From the NCBI RefSeq assembly GCF_001010355.1, contig NZ_JPLA01000041.1:1-64000 (forward strand): a DNA stretch of 64,000 bases, read 5' to 3'. This stretch comes from Dyella japonica DSM 16301 (lineage in GTDB: Bacteria > Pseudomonadota > Gammaproteobacteria > Xanthomonadales > Rhodanobacteraceae). Position numbers and translations under genes: made by a program. Of the stretch, positions 7,560 to 16,233 are shown piece after piece. How positions within the stretch are numbered: the first letter of the stretch is position 1; each line of letters starts with the position of its first letter. The notes below the pieces were generated by a model. That model was not told where the DNA came from, ran no database searches, and worked only from the letters and a program-made list of their open reading frames with translations.

Positions 7560-9719
7560 TTAGTGCGTGGCGGCAGCCTTGGTTTTCTGCGGCAGCGGTG
7601 CCGTACGCGCCTTGGATGCGCCACGCATCTGCTCGAGCACGGTGGCGCAGGTATTGTCGGGCTCGCCCTTGCTGGTGGCGACCAAGGGCAGCAATGCGGC
7701 CACCGGCGCGGCAAACACAGCCAGCGCCACGGCGCCGCCGCCGCGCAGGATCAGCGGCCCTGGCTGTACGCCCACATCGGGGTCCTTGAGCGTGCCCTTG
7801 ACGTAAAGCGGCGAGCGCAATGAGAGGATGCGCAGGCCCTTGGATTCCGGCCGCACGTCGAGGTCGAGCTTTTCGTTGGCGAAGTTGACCGTGCCGTTCA
7901 CACGGATGGTGGCGTCCTCCGTGTCGAACACGAACAGCTGGGTCTGGTACAGGCCGTTGGTAGCCGACAGGTCCGAGGCGGCGCAGTTGATCTTCACCGT
8001 CTTGTCGCCGAACAGCTTGACGATCACGATGTTCGCCACATTGAGTCCGGCCGTCTCCAGCAGCGCCTTGCTGATGGCGCCGTCGTTCATCAGCAGCTTC
8101 AGCTCGCCGGTGGAGGTGCCCATCAGTTCGCTCACCGAATTGCCGCGCGCATTGAGCGCCGCGTCGCCGTTGATTTCGCCAAAGCTGGTCTGCATGGGCG
8201 CGAACTTGGGAAACAGTTCCTTGAGCTTGAGGTGACGCGCCTTGAGCTTGATGTCGCCCTTCATCGGCGTGGTGCTGCCATCGAGGCGCAGGTTGCTGTC
8301 GATCTTGCCGCTGGCGAAATCGAAATCCAGCGGATTGAGCGTCAGCACGCCGTTGTCCATCTGCAGGTGGGTCTGCAAGGCGTGGATGGGCAGGGCGGTG
8401 TCGCGCACGATCTTCTCGGCGCTGAAGGTCACGTCGGCATCCATCGCGCGCCAGCGATCCGTGCGGAAAGGTTCCACCGGCAACACCTTGTCCGAGGGCT
8501 GCGGCGTGGCGTCGCCGCGCTGCTCTTTTTCGCTGTTGGTATCCGCGCCGATCAGCGGCGCCAGATCGGAGAAACGCAGCAGCTGCGACTTCACCGCGCC
8601 GGTCAGCTTCGGACGCGCGGCGCCCGTGTCGAAGGCGAGATCGCCGGCCAGATCGCTGCCGCCCACGCGTCCGCGGAAGTGATCGTAGGAGAAATGGCTG
8701 GCGCCTTTTTTCAAGGTCGCGCGCAGATGGCCTTCCGTCGCATACGGCGGCGTGTCGGGCAGGGTCACGCCGATCAGCGGATACAGCTTGGCCATGCTGC
8801 TGCCGGAGAACCACAGGCGGATATTGAGCGCCGCCAGATGCAGCGGGTCGGTGAGCGTGCCCACCATGGCGATATGCGTATCACCCACATGCATATCGGC
8901 CTGCAGCGGAAACGGCTGGTCGGTCTCCTGCAGCGCCAGCACGCCGCCGGTCTTGCCGTTGCCGTCGACCGCGGCGCCCTGGTATTTGCCCTGGGCCTGG
9001 AACGCAAACTGGTAGGTGGCACTGGTGTGGCCGGGTTGGTTTTCCTGTGTGCCGGCATCCTTTTCCAGCTGGGTTTTCGCATTGGCGCCGACCGTCTTGC
9101 TGGCCTGCTCGCGCGCGTCGGCCGACTGCTGCGAGACGATGTCGCCATAGGGGATGGCGCGCTGCAGTGCTTCCATGGTGATCTGCAGATCGGCCTTGTT
9201 GATCGCGTCGTTGAGCATGATATGGCCGCGGTCGAAACCGATCGCGTGCAGATCGAGTTTCCATGCCGAGGGCGTCGTGTTGTTGGTGAACGCGAACTCC
9301 CAGTTCGCCTGGCCTTGTGCGTTGCGCTCCAGGTCGATAGTGGGCTGGGTGAGATAGAGCACCGGGATTTCCACCCGATGCACGATCAGCGGCAGCGGCG
9401 AAACGCGAAAGCGCAGCGCATCGAGCTGCGCAAAATGCGGCTGGCCGGTCCAGTCCGGATTGCCGATGCTGATGTTCTGCGCGATGAACTCCGGCCAGGG
9501 CACCCAGCTTTCCATGCCGCTGGCGCGCTCCTCACGGCGCCAGCGCACGCTAAGGTCGCCATTGATGGCGAACGGCCGCCCCAGCGTTTCGCTGGCGCGC
9601 GCGTTGATGGTGGGTTTGAGACGGTTCCAGTCGAAGGTGGCGATGACGATCAACAACACCACGATCAGCGCCAGGCAGACGCCGATGATCCATGACACTA
9701 TTTTCCAACCCCGCCGCAT
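7560..9719 (-). CDS. AsmA-family protein
   Basis: 719 residues. A single N-terminal membrane anchor (residues about 8-28, WIIGVCLALIVVLLIVIATF) is followed by the AsmA start motif DWNRLKPTINARASETLGRP, then a long repetitive beta-rich region and the C-terminal AsmA domain with LDLDVRPESKGLRILSLRSP. AsmA-like (AsmA/YhjG/TamB relative) proteins are inner-membrane-anchored periplasmic bridges linked to phospholipid transport to, and integrity of, the outer membrane (family knowledge). The Lys/Gln-rich stretch near residues 200-240 looks like a low-complexity insert. There is no operon partner with an obvious related role. Confidence 0.88.
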   Translation of the reverse strand: MRRGWKIVSWIIGVCLALIVVLLIVIATFDWNRLKPTINARASETLGRPFAINGDLSVRWRREERASGMESWVPWPEFIAQNISIGNPDWTGQPHFAQLDALRFRVSPLPLIVHRVEIPVLYLTQPTIDLERNAQGQANWEFAFTNNTTPSAWKLDLHAIGFDRGHIMLNDAINKADLQITMEALQRAIPYGDIVSQQSADAREQASKTVGANAKTQLEKDAGTQENQPGHTSATYQFAFQAQGKYQGAAVDGNGKTGGVLALQETDQPFPLQADMHVGDTHIAMVGTLTDPLHLAALNIRLWFSGSSMAKLYPLIGVTLPDTPPYATEGHLRATLKKGASHFSYDHFRGRVGGSDLAGDLAFDTGAARPKLTGAVKSQLLRFSDLAPLIGADTNSEKEQRGDATPQPSDKVLPVEPFRTDRWRAMDADVTFSAEKIVRDTALPIHALQTHLQMDNGVLTLNPLDFDFASGKIDSNLRLDGSTTPMKGDIKLKARHLKLKELFPKFAPMQTSFGEINGDAALNARGNSVSELMGTSTGELKLLMNDGAISKALLETAGLNVANIVIVKLFGDKTVKINCAASDLSATNGLYQTQLFVFDTEDATIRVNGTVNFANEKLDLDVRPESKGLRILSLRSPLYVKGTLKDPDVGVQPGPLILRGGGAVALAVFAAPVAALLPLVATSKGEPDNTCATVLEQMRGASKARTAPLPQKTKAAATH

Positions 9720-9819
9720 TCGTGGCTCCCGACGCCCTATGGCGCCGCCATCCTGCCAATGCGGCGGGTGAAGGGGGTGTCGTTGTGTAGTGAGGACCGC
9801 TGGCGCGGGTTCACTTACA

Positions 9820-10755
9820 TCAATGCGACGTCTTGGCCTCGCGCACCGGAATGCTCACGCTGCACAGGTCCACCTTGTGCACCGGCAATCGGTAGAAGTC
9901 ATCCAGGCGATTGCGCTTGGCATCCACCAAAGCCGCGAAGGTGGCACTGTCGGTGCGCATTACTTCCACATGGGGACGCTGGTCGGCGGGCAGGTCGGCG
10001 GCGAGGCGCACGGAAGCGATCGCCACGCGCTGCTCGGGCTTTTCATAGAAGCCCAGCGGACCGGTGCCGCGCGGCAGGCCGGAGAGGTACTCCATGCCTT
10101 GCAACACGCGGCCGACCACGGCGATGTTGCGATCGAGTGCGCGCGGTGACTGGCCGATCACCGCATACAGCTCGCTGCCGCTGCCGGTTTCCGGATCGAT
10201 GTCGCGGCCCACGCCCACCATGCCGTAGCAATGGGTCAGCCACTCCTGCTGGCTGGCCTTGTCTCTCGCTACCGGGAAACCTTCGGAAAAGCCGACTTCC
10301 GCGGCGTAGAAGTCGCCATCCTTCAAGGCCGTGAAAGGGAGCTTGGCATCGTAGGGGCGGGTGTATTCCGGCGGCAGCTTGTCCTTGGCCGAGCCCAGGG
10401 ACTTGAGCTTGCTCTTATCGCCCTGGTCGTCGCTGGCCGGATCGCCCCACTGGGTGACGAAGTTGTCGTGCACACGCACGATGGCGAGACCGTCGTAATA
10501 GTGCTCGTGCGCCATGGTGCGGATATTGGCGGCATGCAGCGGCGCATAATCGGGCGCCAGCTCAATCAGCACGCGACCCTGCGGCAGCTGCATGACCAGC
10601 AGGTTCTGCGGGTCGGGCGTGCGCCACTCCTGTGCCTGCGACTTGGCCAGCAATTCCCTGGGCGAGGGCGTATGGGCAGGCTTCGCTTCGTCGGCCGCCA
10701 CCGTGGCGGACAGCGAGACAGCGAGCGCAAGGGCAAGGCAATGGCGCAGCAGCAT
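9820..10755 (-). CDS. Exported cyclophilin-like peptidyl-prolyl isomerase
   Basis: 311 residues with a cleavable signal peptide (residues 1-21, ending TVAA). The core matches the cyclophilin-type PPIase fold: LPQGRVLIELAPDYAPLHAANI is the conserved first strand region, HYYDGLAIVRVHDNFVTQWGDP the F-x-R-V-x-x-F-x-x-Q-G-D-like segment, and HCYGMVGVGRDIDPETGSGSEL the later conserved block. The usual catalytic Arg of the FHR motif corresponds to VRV here, so activity may be altered. It should act on periplasmic proteins. The start at 10755 is chosen for the signal peptide and the GAGGGGG site upstream. The longer open frame reads through the dispersed repeat at 10820. Confidence 0.87.
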   Translation of the reverse strand: MLLRHCLALALAVSLSATVAADEAKPAHTPSPRELLAKSQAQEWRTPDPQNLLVMQLPQGRVLIELAPDYAPLHAANIRTMAHEHYYDGLAIVRVHDNFVTQWGDPASDDQGDKSKLKSLGSAKDKLPPEYTRPYDAKLPFTALKDGDFYAAEVGFSEGFPVARDKASQQEWLTHCYGMVGVGRDIDPETGSGSELYAVIGQSPRALDRNIAVVGRVLQGMEYLSGLPRGTGPLGFYEKPEQRVAIASVRLAADLPADQRPHVEVMRTDSATFAALVDAKRNRLDDFYRLPVHKVDLCSVSIPVREAKTSH

Positions 10756-10819
10756 GGAATCCCCCTCGTCGGAAAGCCAGCAAGGTAGCAGAGCCATCCC
10801 GGCCTCCGCATGCCCCTCC

Positions 10820-10844
10820 TGTGGGAGCGCACCCTGTGCGCGAC
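10820..10844. repeat. Solitary copy of the dispersed 25-bp palindromic element
   Basis: Identical over 25 bases to the left arm at 284-308 and inverse to 341-365 with one mismatch. It lies in the divergent gap between the cyclophilin-like gene and the ParB-like gene. Confidence 0.75.
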
Positions 10845-10948
10845 GGCCTCGCCCATACCTGTGCACGTTCCGCCGCCCGGCGCAAGCCGCGAAACGAGCG
10901 GCCAGGTTCTCTACAATGCCGCCCCTTTGCCCGCTGCAGCACGCCCCC

Positions 10949-11773
10949 ATGGACATCGTCGTCAACGAAGAACTCAAGGCCTATATCGACCCGCTCACCG
11001 CGGACGAATACGAGGCGCTGGAACGCAGCCTGCTCGCGGAAGGCTGCCGCGATTCGCTGGTGCTGTGGGGCAACGTCCTGGTGGACGGACACAATCGCTA
11101 TGGCATCTGCCGCAAGCACGAGCTGCCGTTCAACACGGTGCAGAACACGCGCTTCCAGTCGATGGAAGACGTGCACCTGTGGATGATCGAGCAACACCTC
11201 GGGCGCCGCAGCGTGTCGGACTTCCAGCGCGGCGTGCTGGCGCTGCGCAAGCGCGAGATCCTGCAGGAACGTCGCTCGCGCAAGCAGCCGGCGGAACAGG
11301 ACGCCGCGCCTACCACCGAGAGCTTGCCCGCATCCGAAGCTGCGCCGGCCACCGAAACGCCCGCCAAGTCCGAGCCGCTGCCGAGCCGCCAGGCCATCGC
11401 GCGCGAGGCGCGGCTGAGCAACAACCAGGTGGTGATGATCGAAAAGATCCAGAAGCAGGCCGCGCCGGAAGTGGTGGCCGCGGTGAAGTCCGGCGTGCTG
11501 TCGATCAATGCGGCGGCGGCAGTGGCGACCTTGCCGGAGGATGAGCAGCGCGCCGCAGCCAGCGCGGGTGACGACGAACTCAAACAGGCCGCCAAGCGCG
11601 TGCGCGAGGCCAAGCGCAAACCCAAGCCGGTGGTCGAGGCAGGCGAGGGCGAGGACGTGCCGACCCTGCAACGCCGCGTCGCCGAGCTCAAGGCCGAAGT
11701 GGCGGAGCTCAAGGCCGACAACGACGCCTTGCGCGAACAGCTCGCCCGCTGGGAGCGCTCCGCCGGCGAGTGA
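10949..11773 (+). CDS. ParB-like, plasmid replication/partition-related protein
   Basis: 274 residues. The N-terminal part, with LVLWGNVLVDGHNRYGICRK at about residues 37-56, is the ParB/Srx-like fold motif (the D-G-H-x-R element of ParB N-terminal domains). A helical middle region follows (SRQAIAREARLSNNQVVMIEKI, a probable helix-turn-helix), then a Pro/Ala/Glu-rich linker at about 113-145. The C-terminus is a leucine-heptad coiled coil (about 235-268), probably a dimerisation helix. Related Xanthomonadales proteins are named plasmid replication/partition related, but their role is not established. It is alone here, with no ParA neighbour, so chromosome partition is not implied. Confidence 0.75.
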   Translation: MDIVVNEELKAYIDPLTADEYEALERSLLAEGCRDSLVLWGNVLVDGHNRYGICRKHELPFNTVQNTRFQSMEDVHLWMIEQHLGRRSVSDFQRGVLALRKREILQERRSRKQPAEQDAAPTTESLPASEAAPATETPAKSEPLPSRQAIAREARLSNNQVVMIEKIQKQAAPEVVAAVKSGVLSINAAAAVATLPEDEQRAAASAGDDELKQAAKRVREAKRKPKPVVEAGEGEDVPTLQRRVAELKAEVAELKADNDALREQLARWERSAGE

Positions 11774-12015
11774 CGGTTTTGCGGACCGTGTTCGCAATGA
11801 ATACGTATGCAGCCGCTGGTTGCTGCACTGCGATGCTTTCTACGATGCGACGCACTGCCGCCCGATGGCTGCCGCGCGTGGGGAGTGCGCGCGGCTGAGC
11901 CTTTAGTTGCGAACGACAGTGGTGTTCGCTAGTCCGCCAGCCGTGGCAGGGATGTGCCCCATGGCGTTGCTGCTGTTCGACCTGATCGTCAACGAAGCAG
12001 GATGGAGGCTCACCC

Positions 12016-14346
12016 ATGAAGTGCTCGAAGATTCTCGCCGCGCTGCTGGCCTGCGCGGCGCTCGCCGGCGTGCCTGCAACATCGACCCACGCGGCCATCA
12101 ACAGCATGAGTCTTGGCGCCAGCTACAACGCGGCCAAGACCAGCATCACCTTTCGCGTCTACTCGTCCAGCGCCACGCGCATCGTGCTGTACCTGTACGC
12201 CAGCGGTTATGGCGCGCAGGAATCGGCGACCTACACGCTCAGTTCCGTCGGCAGCGGCGTCTGGGCGGCGACGGTACCGGTGTCGTCGATCCAGGCGGCG
12301 GGCATCACCGGTTCCGTGTATTACGGCTACCGCGCCTGGGGACCGAACTGGCCGTACAGCAGCAGCTGGGGCAAGGGCTCGCAGGCAGGTTTCGTGTCCG
12401 ATGTCGACGCCAGCGGCAATCGCTTCAATCCCAACAAGCTGCTGCTCGATCCGTATGCGCAGGAAGTGAGTCAGGATCCGCTCAACCCGTCCAGCCAGAA
12501 CGGCAACGTGTTCGCTTCCGGAGCGAGCTATCGCACGACGGACAGCGGCATCTACGCACCCAAGGGCGTCGTGTTGCCCGCGAGCACGCAAAGCACCGGC
12601 ACCAAGCCCACGCGTGCGCAGAAGGACGACGTGATCTACGAAGTGCACGTGCGCGGCTTCACCGAGCAGGACACCTCCATACCCGCGCAGTATCGCGGCA
12701 CCTATTACGGGGCAGGGCTCAAGGCCAGCTACCTCGCCAGCCTCGGCGTCACCGCCGTGGAATTCCTGCCCGTGCAGGAAACCCAGAACGACGCCAACGA
12801 TGTCGTGCCCAACTCGGATGCCAACCAGAACTACTGGGGCTATATGACCGAGAGCTATTTTTCGCCGGATCGCCGCTATGCCTATAACAAGGCACCGGGA
12901 GGCCCCACGGCGGAATTTCAGGCGATGGTGCAGGCCTTCCACAACGCCGGCATCAAGGTGTACATGGACGTGGTCTACAACCATACCGCCGAGGGCGGTA
13001 CCTGGACCAGCAACGATCCGACCACGGCAACGATCTATTCTTGGCGTGGCCTGGACAACGCCACGTACTACGAGCTGACTTCAGGCAATCAATATTTCTA
13101 CGACAACACCGGCATCGGCGCCAACTACAACACCTACAACACGGTGGCGCAGAACCTGATCGTGGACTCGCTCGCTTATTGGGCGAACACCATGGGCGTG
13201 GACGGGTTCCGCTTCGATCTCGCCTCGGTGCTGGGCAATAGTTGCCTCAACGGTGCGTACACCTCGGCGGCACCCAATTGCCCGAACGGCGGCTACAACT
13301 TCGATGCGGCTGATTCCAATGTCGCGATCAACCGTATCCTGCGCGAGTTCAGCGTGCGCCCCGCGAGTGGCGGCAGCGGCCTGGATCTGTTTGCCGAGCC
13401 GTGGGCCATCGGTGGCAATTCGTACCAGCTTGGCGGCTTTCCGCCGGGATGGTCCGAATGGAACGGCGTGTTCCGCGACAGCCTGCGCCAGGCGCAGAAC
13501 GAACTGGGCAGCATGACCATCCATATCACCCAGGATGCGAACGACTTCTCCGGTTCGTCCAACCTGTTCCAGGCCAGTGGACGTTCGCCTTGGAACTCGG
13601 TGAACTTCATCGACGTGCATGACGGCATGACGCTGAAGGACGTCTATTCGTGCAACGGTTCCAGCAACAGCCAGGCATGGCCTTATGGCCCATCCGACGG
13701 CGGCACCAGCACCAACTTCAGCTGGGACCAGGGCATGTCCGTCGGTACCGGCACCGCAGTTGACCAGCGCCGCGCTGCGCGCACCGGCATGGCCTTCGAG
13801 ATGCTGTCGGCCGGCACGCCGCTGATGCAGGGCGGCGATGAATACCTGCGCACGCTCCAGTGCAACAACAACGCCTATAACCTGGACTCGAGCGCGAACT
13901 GGCTTACCAACAGCTGGACCACGGACCAGAGCAACTTCTACACCTTTGCCCAGCGGCTGATTGCGTTCCGCAAGGCCCATCCCGCCCTGCGTCCGGCCAG
14001 CTGGTATTCGGCCAGCCAGGTGGTGTGGTACCAGCCCAGCGGCGCGGTGGCGGATACCAACTACTGGAACAACACCAGCAACTACGCGCTTGCATACACC
14101 ATCAATGGTCCGTCGCTGGGCGACAGCAACTCCATGTACATCGCCTACAACGGCTGGTCGGGCAGCGTGACCTTCACGCTGCCGGCGCCGCCCTCGGGCA
14201 CGCAGTGGTATCGCGTCACCGACACCTGCAACTGGAACGATGGCGCCAATACCTTCGCATCGCCCGGCAGCGAAGCCTTGATTGGCGGCGGCGGAACGAC
14301 GTATGGACAGTGCGGGCAGTCGCTGTTGTTGTTGATCTCGAAGTAA
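12016..14346 (+). CDS. iam: Secreted isoamylase (glycogen debranching enzyme)
   Basis: 776 residues with a signal peptide of about 26 (ending THA). It hydrolyses alpha-1,6 branch points of glycogen and amylopectin (EC 3.2.1.68). As far as can be recalled, it is nearly identical in length and sequence to the classic Pseudomonas amyloderamosa isoamylase, GH13. An N-terminal beta-sandwich (CBM48-like) precedes the catalytic barrel. Catalytic residues are in place: nucleophile Asp401 in GFRFDLAS, acid/base Glu461 in LFAEPWA, and Asp536 in FIDVHDGM. These correspond to mature positions 375, 435 and 510. GGAGG lies before the start. The gene stands alone and is followed by a hairpin terminator, so it probably serves extracellular polysaccharide use rather than the cytoplasmic glycogen cycle. 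Confidence 0.97.
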   Translation: MKCSKILAALLACAALAGVPATSTHAAINSMSLGASYNAAKTSITFRVYSSSATRIVLYLYASGYGAQESATYTLSSVGSGVWAATVPVSSIQAAGITGSVYYGYRAWGPNWPYSSSWGKGSQAGFVSDVDASGNRFNPNKLLLDPYAQEVSQDPLNPSSQNGNVFASGASYRTTDSGIYAPKGVVLPASTQSTGTKPTRAQKDDVIYEVHVRGFTEQDTSIPAQYRGTYYGAGLKASYLASLGVTAVEFLPVQETQNDANDVVPNSDANQNYWGYMTESYFSPDRRYAYNKAPGGPTAEFQAMVQAFHNAGIKVYMDVVYNHTAEGGTWTSNDPTTATIYSWRGLDNATYYELTSGNQYFYDNTGIGANYNTYNTVAQNLIVDSLAYWANTMGVDGFRFDLASVLGNSCLNGAYTSAAPNCPNGGYNFDAADSNVAINRILREFSVRPASGGSGLDLFAEPWAIGGNSYQLGGFPPGWSEWNGVFRDSLRQAQNELGSMTIHITQDANDFSGSSNLFQASGRSPWNSVNFIDVHDGMTLKDVYSCNGSSNSQAWPYGPSDGGTSTNFSWDQGMSVGTGTAVDQRRAARTGMAFEMLSAGTPLMQGGDEYLRTLQCNNNAYNLDSSANWLTNSWTTDQSNFYTFAQRLIAFRKAHPALRPASWYSASQVVWYQPSGAVADTNYWNNTSNYALAYTINGPSLGDSNSMYIAYNGWSGSVTFTLPAPPSGTQWYRVTDTCNWNDGANTFASPGSEALIGGGGTTYGQCGQSLLLLISK

Positions 14347-14354
14347 CCCGCAGG

Positions 14355-14394
14355 CACGCATCCGCATGGCCCACATGGGTGATGCGGATGCGTG
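14355..14394 (+). terminator. Hairpin terminator after the isoamylase gene
   Basis: A 13-bp perfect inverted repeat (CACGCATCCGCAT at 14355-14367, complement at 14382-14394) with a 14-base loop lies nine bases after the isoamylase stop. No T-run follows. Confidence 0.6.
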
Positions 14395-14487
14395 GCGAGG
14401 CTGACATGGCTGTCACGCGCTCGACGCGATACTCGTTGGACTGCTGCGCCATCTGTGGCGCGGGTTCTCCATCGAAGGGGTCGGGTT

Positions 14488-16218
14488 ATGGCACGTACGA
14501 AAGTGGCTGATGTCGTCACCGAAACACTGCATGTCGCCGGCGTGCGCCGCATCTATGGCGTGGTGGGTGACAGCCTCAACGGCATCACCGAATCCCTGCG
14601 GGCACGTGGCGACATCGACTGGATCCATATGCGGCACGAAGAGGCCGCGGCATTTGCTGCCGGCGCCGAGGCGCATCTGACGGGAGATCTTGCGGTCTGC
14701 GCGGGTAGTTGCGGCCCTGGCAACCTGCATCTGATCAACGGCCTGTTCGATTGCCATCGTTCGCGTGTGCCGGTGCTGGCGATTGCGGCGCAGATCCCCA
14801 GCGCGGAAATCGGTCGCGGCTATTTCCAGGAGACGCACCCGGAATCGCTGTTTCGCGAGTGCAGCCATTACTGCGAACTGGTGTCGACGCCGGAGCAATT
14901 GCCCGGCGTGCTGGAAAGCGCCATGCGTGCCGCGATCGGCATGCGCGGCGTGGCGGTGGTGGTGATACCCGGCGACGTGGCCTTGCTGGAACTGGAGGCG
15001 AAGCCGTCGGCCGGGCCGTCGATCGCGCTGCGTCCGCCGGTGGTGCGTCCGGCGCCGGAGGACGTCGATGCGCTGGCGCAGCTGCTCAACAGCAGCAAGG
15101 ACATCACCTTGCTGTGTGGTCGCGGCTGCGCAGGCGCGCACGACGCCGTGGTGAAGCTGGCCGAAACGCTGCAGGCGCCGATCGTGCACGCGTTTGGCGG
15201 CAAGGAATACCTGGAATACGACAACCCCTACGACGTGGGCATGACCGGCCTGATCGGTTTCAGTTCCGGCTATCACGCCATGTTGAACTGCGACACGTTG
15301 CTGATGTTGGGCACCGGTTTTCCGTATCGGCAGTTCTATCCCACCGACGCAAAAATCGCGCAGGTGGATCTTCGCCCGGGCAGTCTTGGTCAGCACGCGC
15401 GCCTGGACCTGGGCATGGTGGGCGATGTGGCGGCCACCATCGAGGCCTTGCTGCCAAAGCTGAAGGCGAAGCAGGATAAAGCGCATCTCAATGCCTGCGT
15501 GGCGCACTATCGCAAGGCGCGCGAGGGGCTGGACGAACTGGCGACGGGCAAGCCCGGCCGCAAGCCGATCCATCCGCAATACCTCGCCAAACTGCTGAGC
15601 GAAGCTGCCACGGACGATGCAGTGTTCACGTTCGACGTGGGCACGCCATCGATCTGGGCGGCGCGCTATCTGACCATGAATGGCCGGCGCCGGCTGATCG
15701 GTTCGCTGGTGCATGGGTCGATGGCCAATGCGATGCCTCAGGCCATCGGCGCGCAGGCTGCCTATCCGGGCCGACAAGTGATCAGCCTTTCCGGCGACGG
15801 TGGCTTCGCCATGCTGATGGGCGATTTCCTCACCCTGGTGCAACAGAAATTGCCGGTGAAGATCGTGGTGTTCAACAACCACACGCTGGGCTTCGTGGCG
15901 CTGGAGATGAAGGCGGGCGGCTATCTGGAAACCGGCACCTCGCTGGTCAATCCCGACTTTGCCGCGATGGCTCGTGCCGTCGGCGTGCATGGCATACGCG
16001 TGGAAGATCCCGGCGATCTGCCTGCCGCCGTGAAGGACATCCTCGCGCACGATGGCCCGGCCTTGCTCGATGTGGTGACCAACCCGCAGGAGCTCGCCAT
16101 GCCGCCCAGCATCAAGCTGGAGCAGGCCAAGGGCTTCAGCCTGTGGGCGCTGCGCACGGTCATCAATGGGCGGGGCGACGAATTGATCGAACTGGCCAAG
16201 ACCAACCTGTTCCGCTGA
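14488..16218 (+). CDS. poxB: Pyruvate:ubiquinone oxidoreductase (PoxB-type)
   Basis: 576 residues, close to E. coli PoxB (572). A thiamine-diphosphate flavoenzyme that oxidises pyruvate to acetate and CO2, passing electrons to ubiquinone at the membrane (EC 1.2.5.1). The N-terminal PYR domain has the catalytic Glu in [11 protein letters not shown] (about residue 51). The C-terminal PP domain has the GDG...NN thiamine-binding motif ([10 protein letters not shown] to VFNNHTLGF, about 436-465). FAD-binding middle domain features ([15 protein letters not shown]) and a C-terminal helix, which in E. coli is the lipid-activated membrane peptide, are present. The start at 14488 has GAAGGGG upstream. 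It stands alone and is probably growth-phase regulated as in enterics (inference). Confidence 0.93.
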   Translation: MARTKVADVVTETLHVAGVRRIYGVVGDSLNGITESLRARGDIDWIHMRHEEAAAFAAGAEAHLTGDLAVCAGSCGPGNLHLINGLFDCHRSRVPVLAIAAQIPSAEIGRGYFQETHPESLFRECSHYCELVSTPEQLPGVLESAMRAAIGMRGVAVVVIPGDVALLELEAKPSAGPSIALRPPVVRPAPEDVDALAQLLNSSKDITLLCGRGCAGAHDAVVKLAETLQAPIVHAFGGKEYLEYDNPYDVGMTGLIGFSSGYHAMLNCDTLLMLGTGFPYRQFYPTDAKIAQVDLRPGSLGQHARLDLGMVGDVAATIEALLPKLKAKQDKAHLNACVAHYRKAREGLDELATGKPGRKPIHPQYLAKLLSEAATDDAVFTFDVGTPSIWAARYLTMNGRRRLIGSLVHGSMANAMPQAIGAQAAYPGRQVISLSGDGGFAMLMGDFLTLVQQKLPVKIVVFNNHTLGFVALEMKAGGYLETGTSLVNPDFAAMARAVGVHGIRVEDPGDLPAAVKDILAHDGPALLDVVTNPQELAMPPSIKLEQAKGFSLWALRTVINGRGDELIELAKTNLFR

Positions 16219-16233
16219 GCGCAGGCAGCGGGC

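Noticed and set aside
8232-9695. 487-codon plus-strand open frame opposite AsmA
   Set aside because: Composition is Arg/Gly/His-rich and typical of an antisense shadow; AsmA on the minus strand has membrane anchor and domain features.
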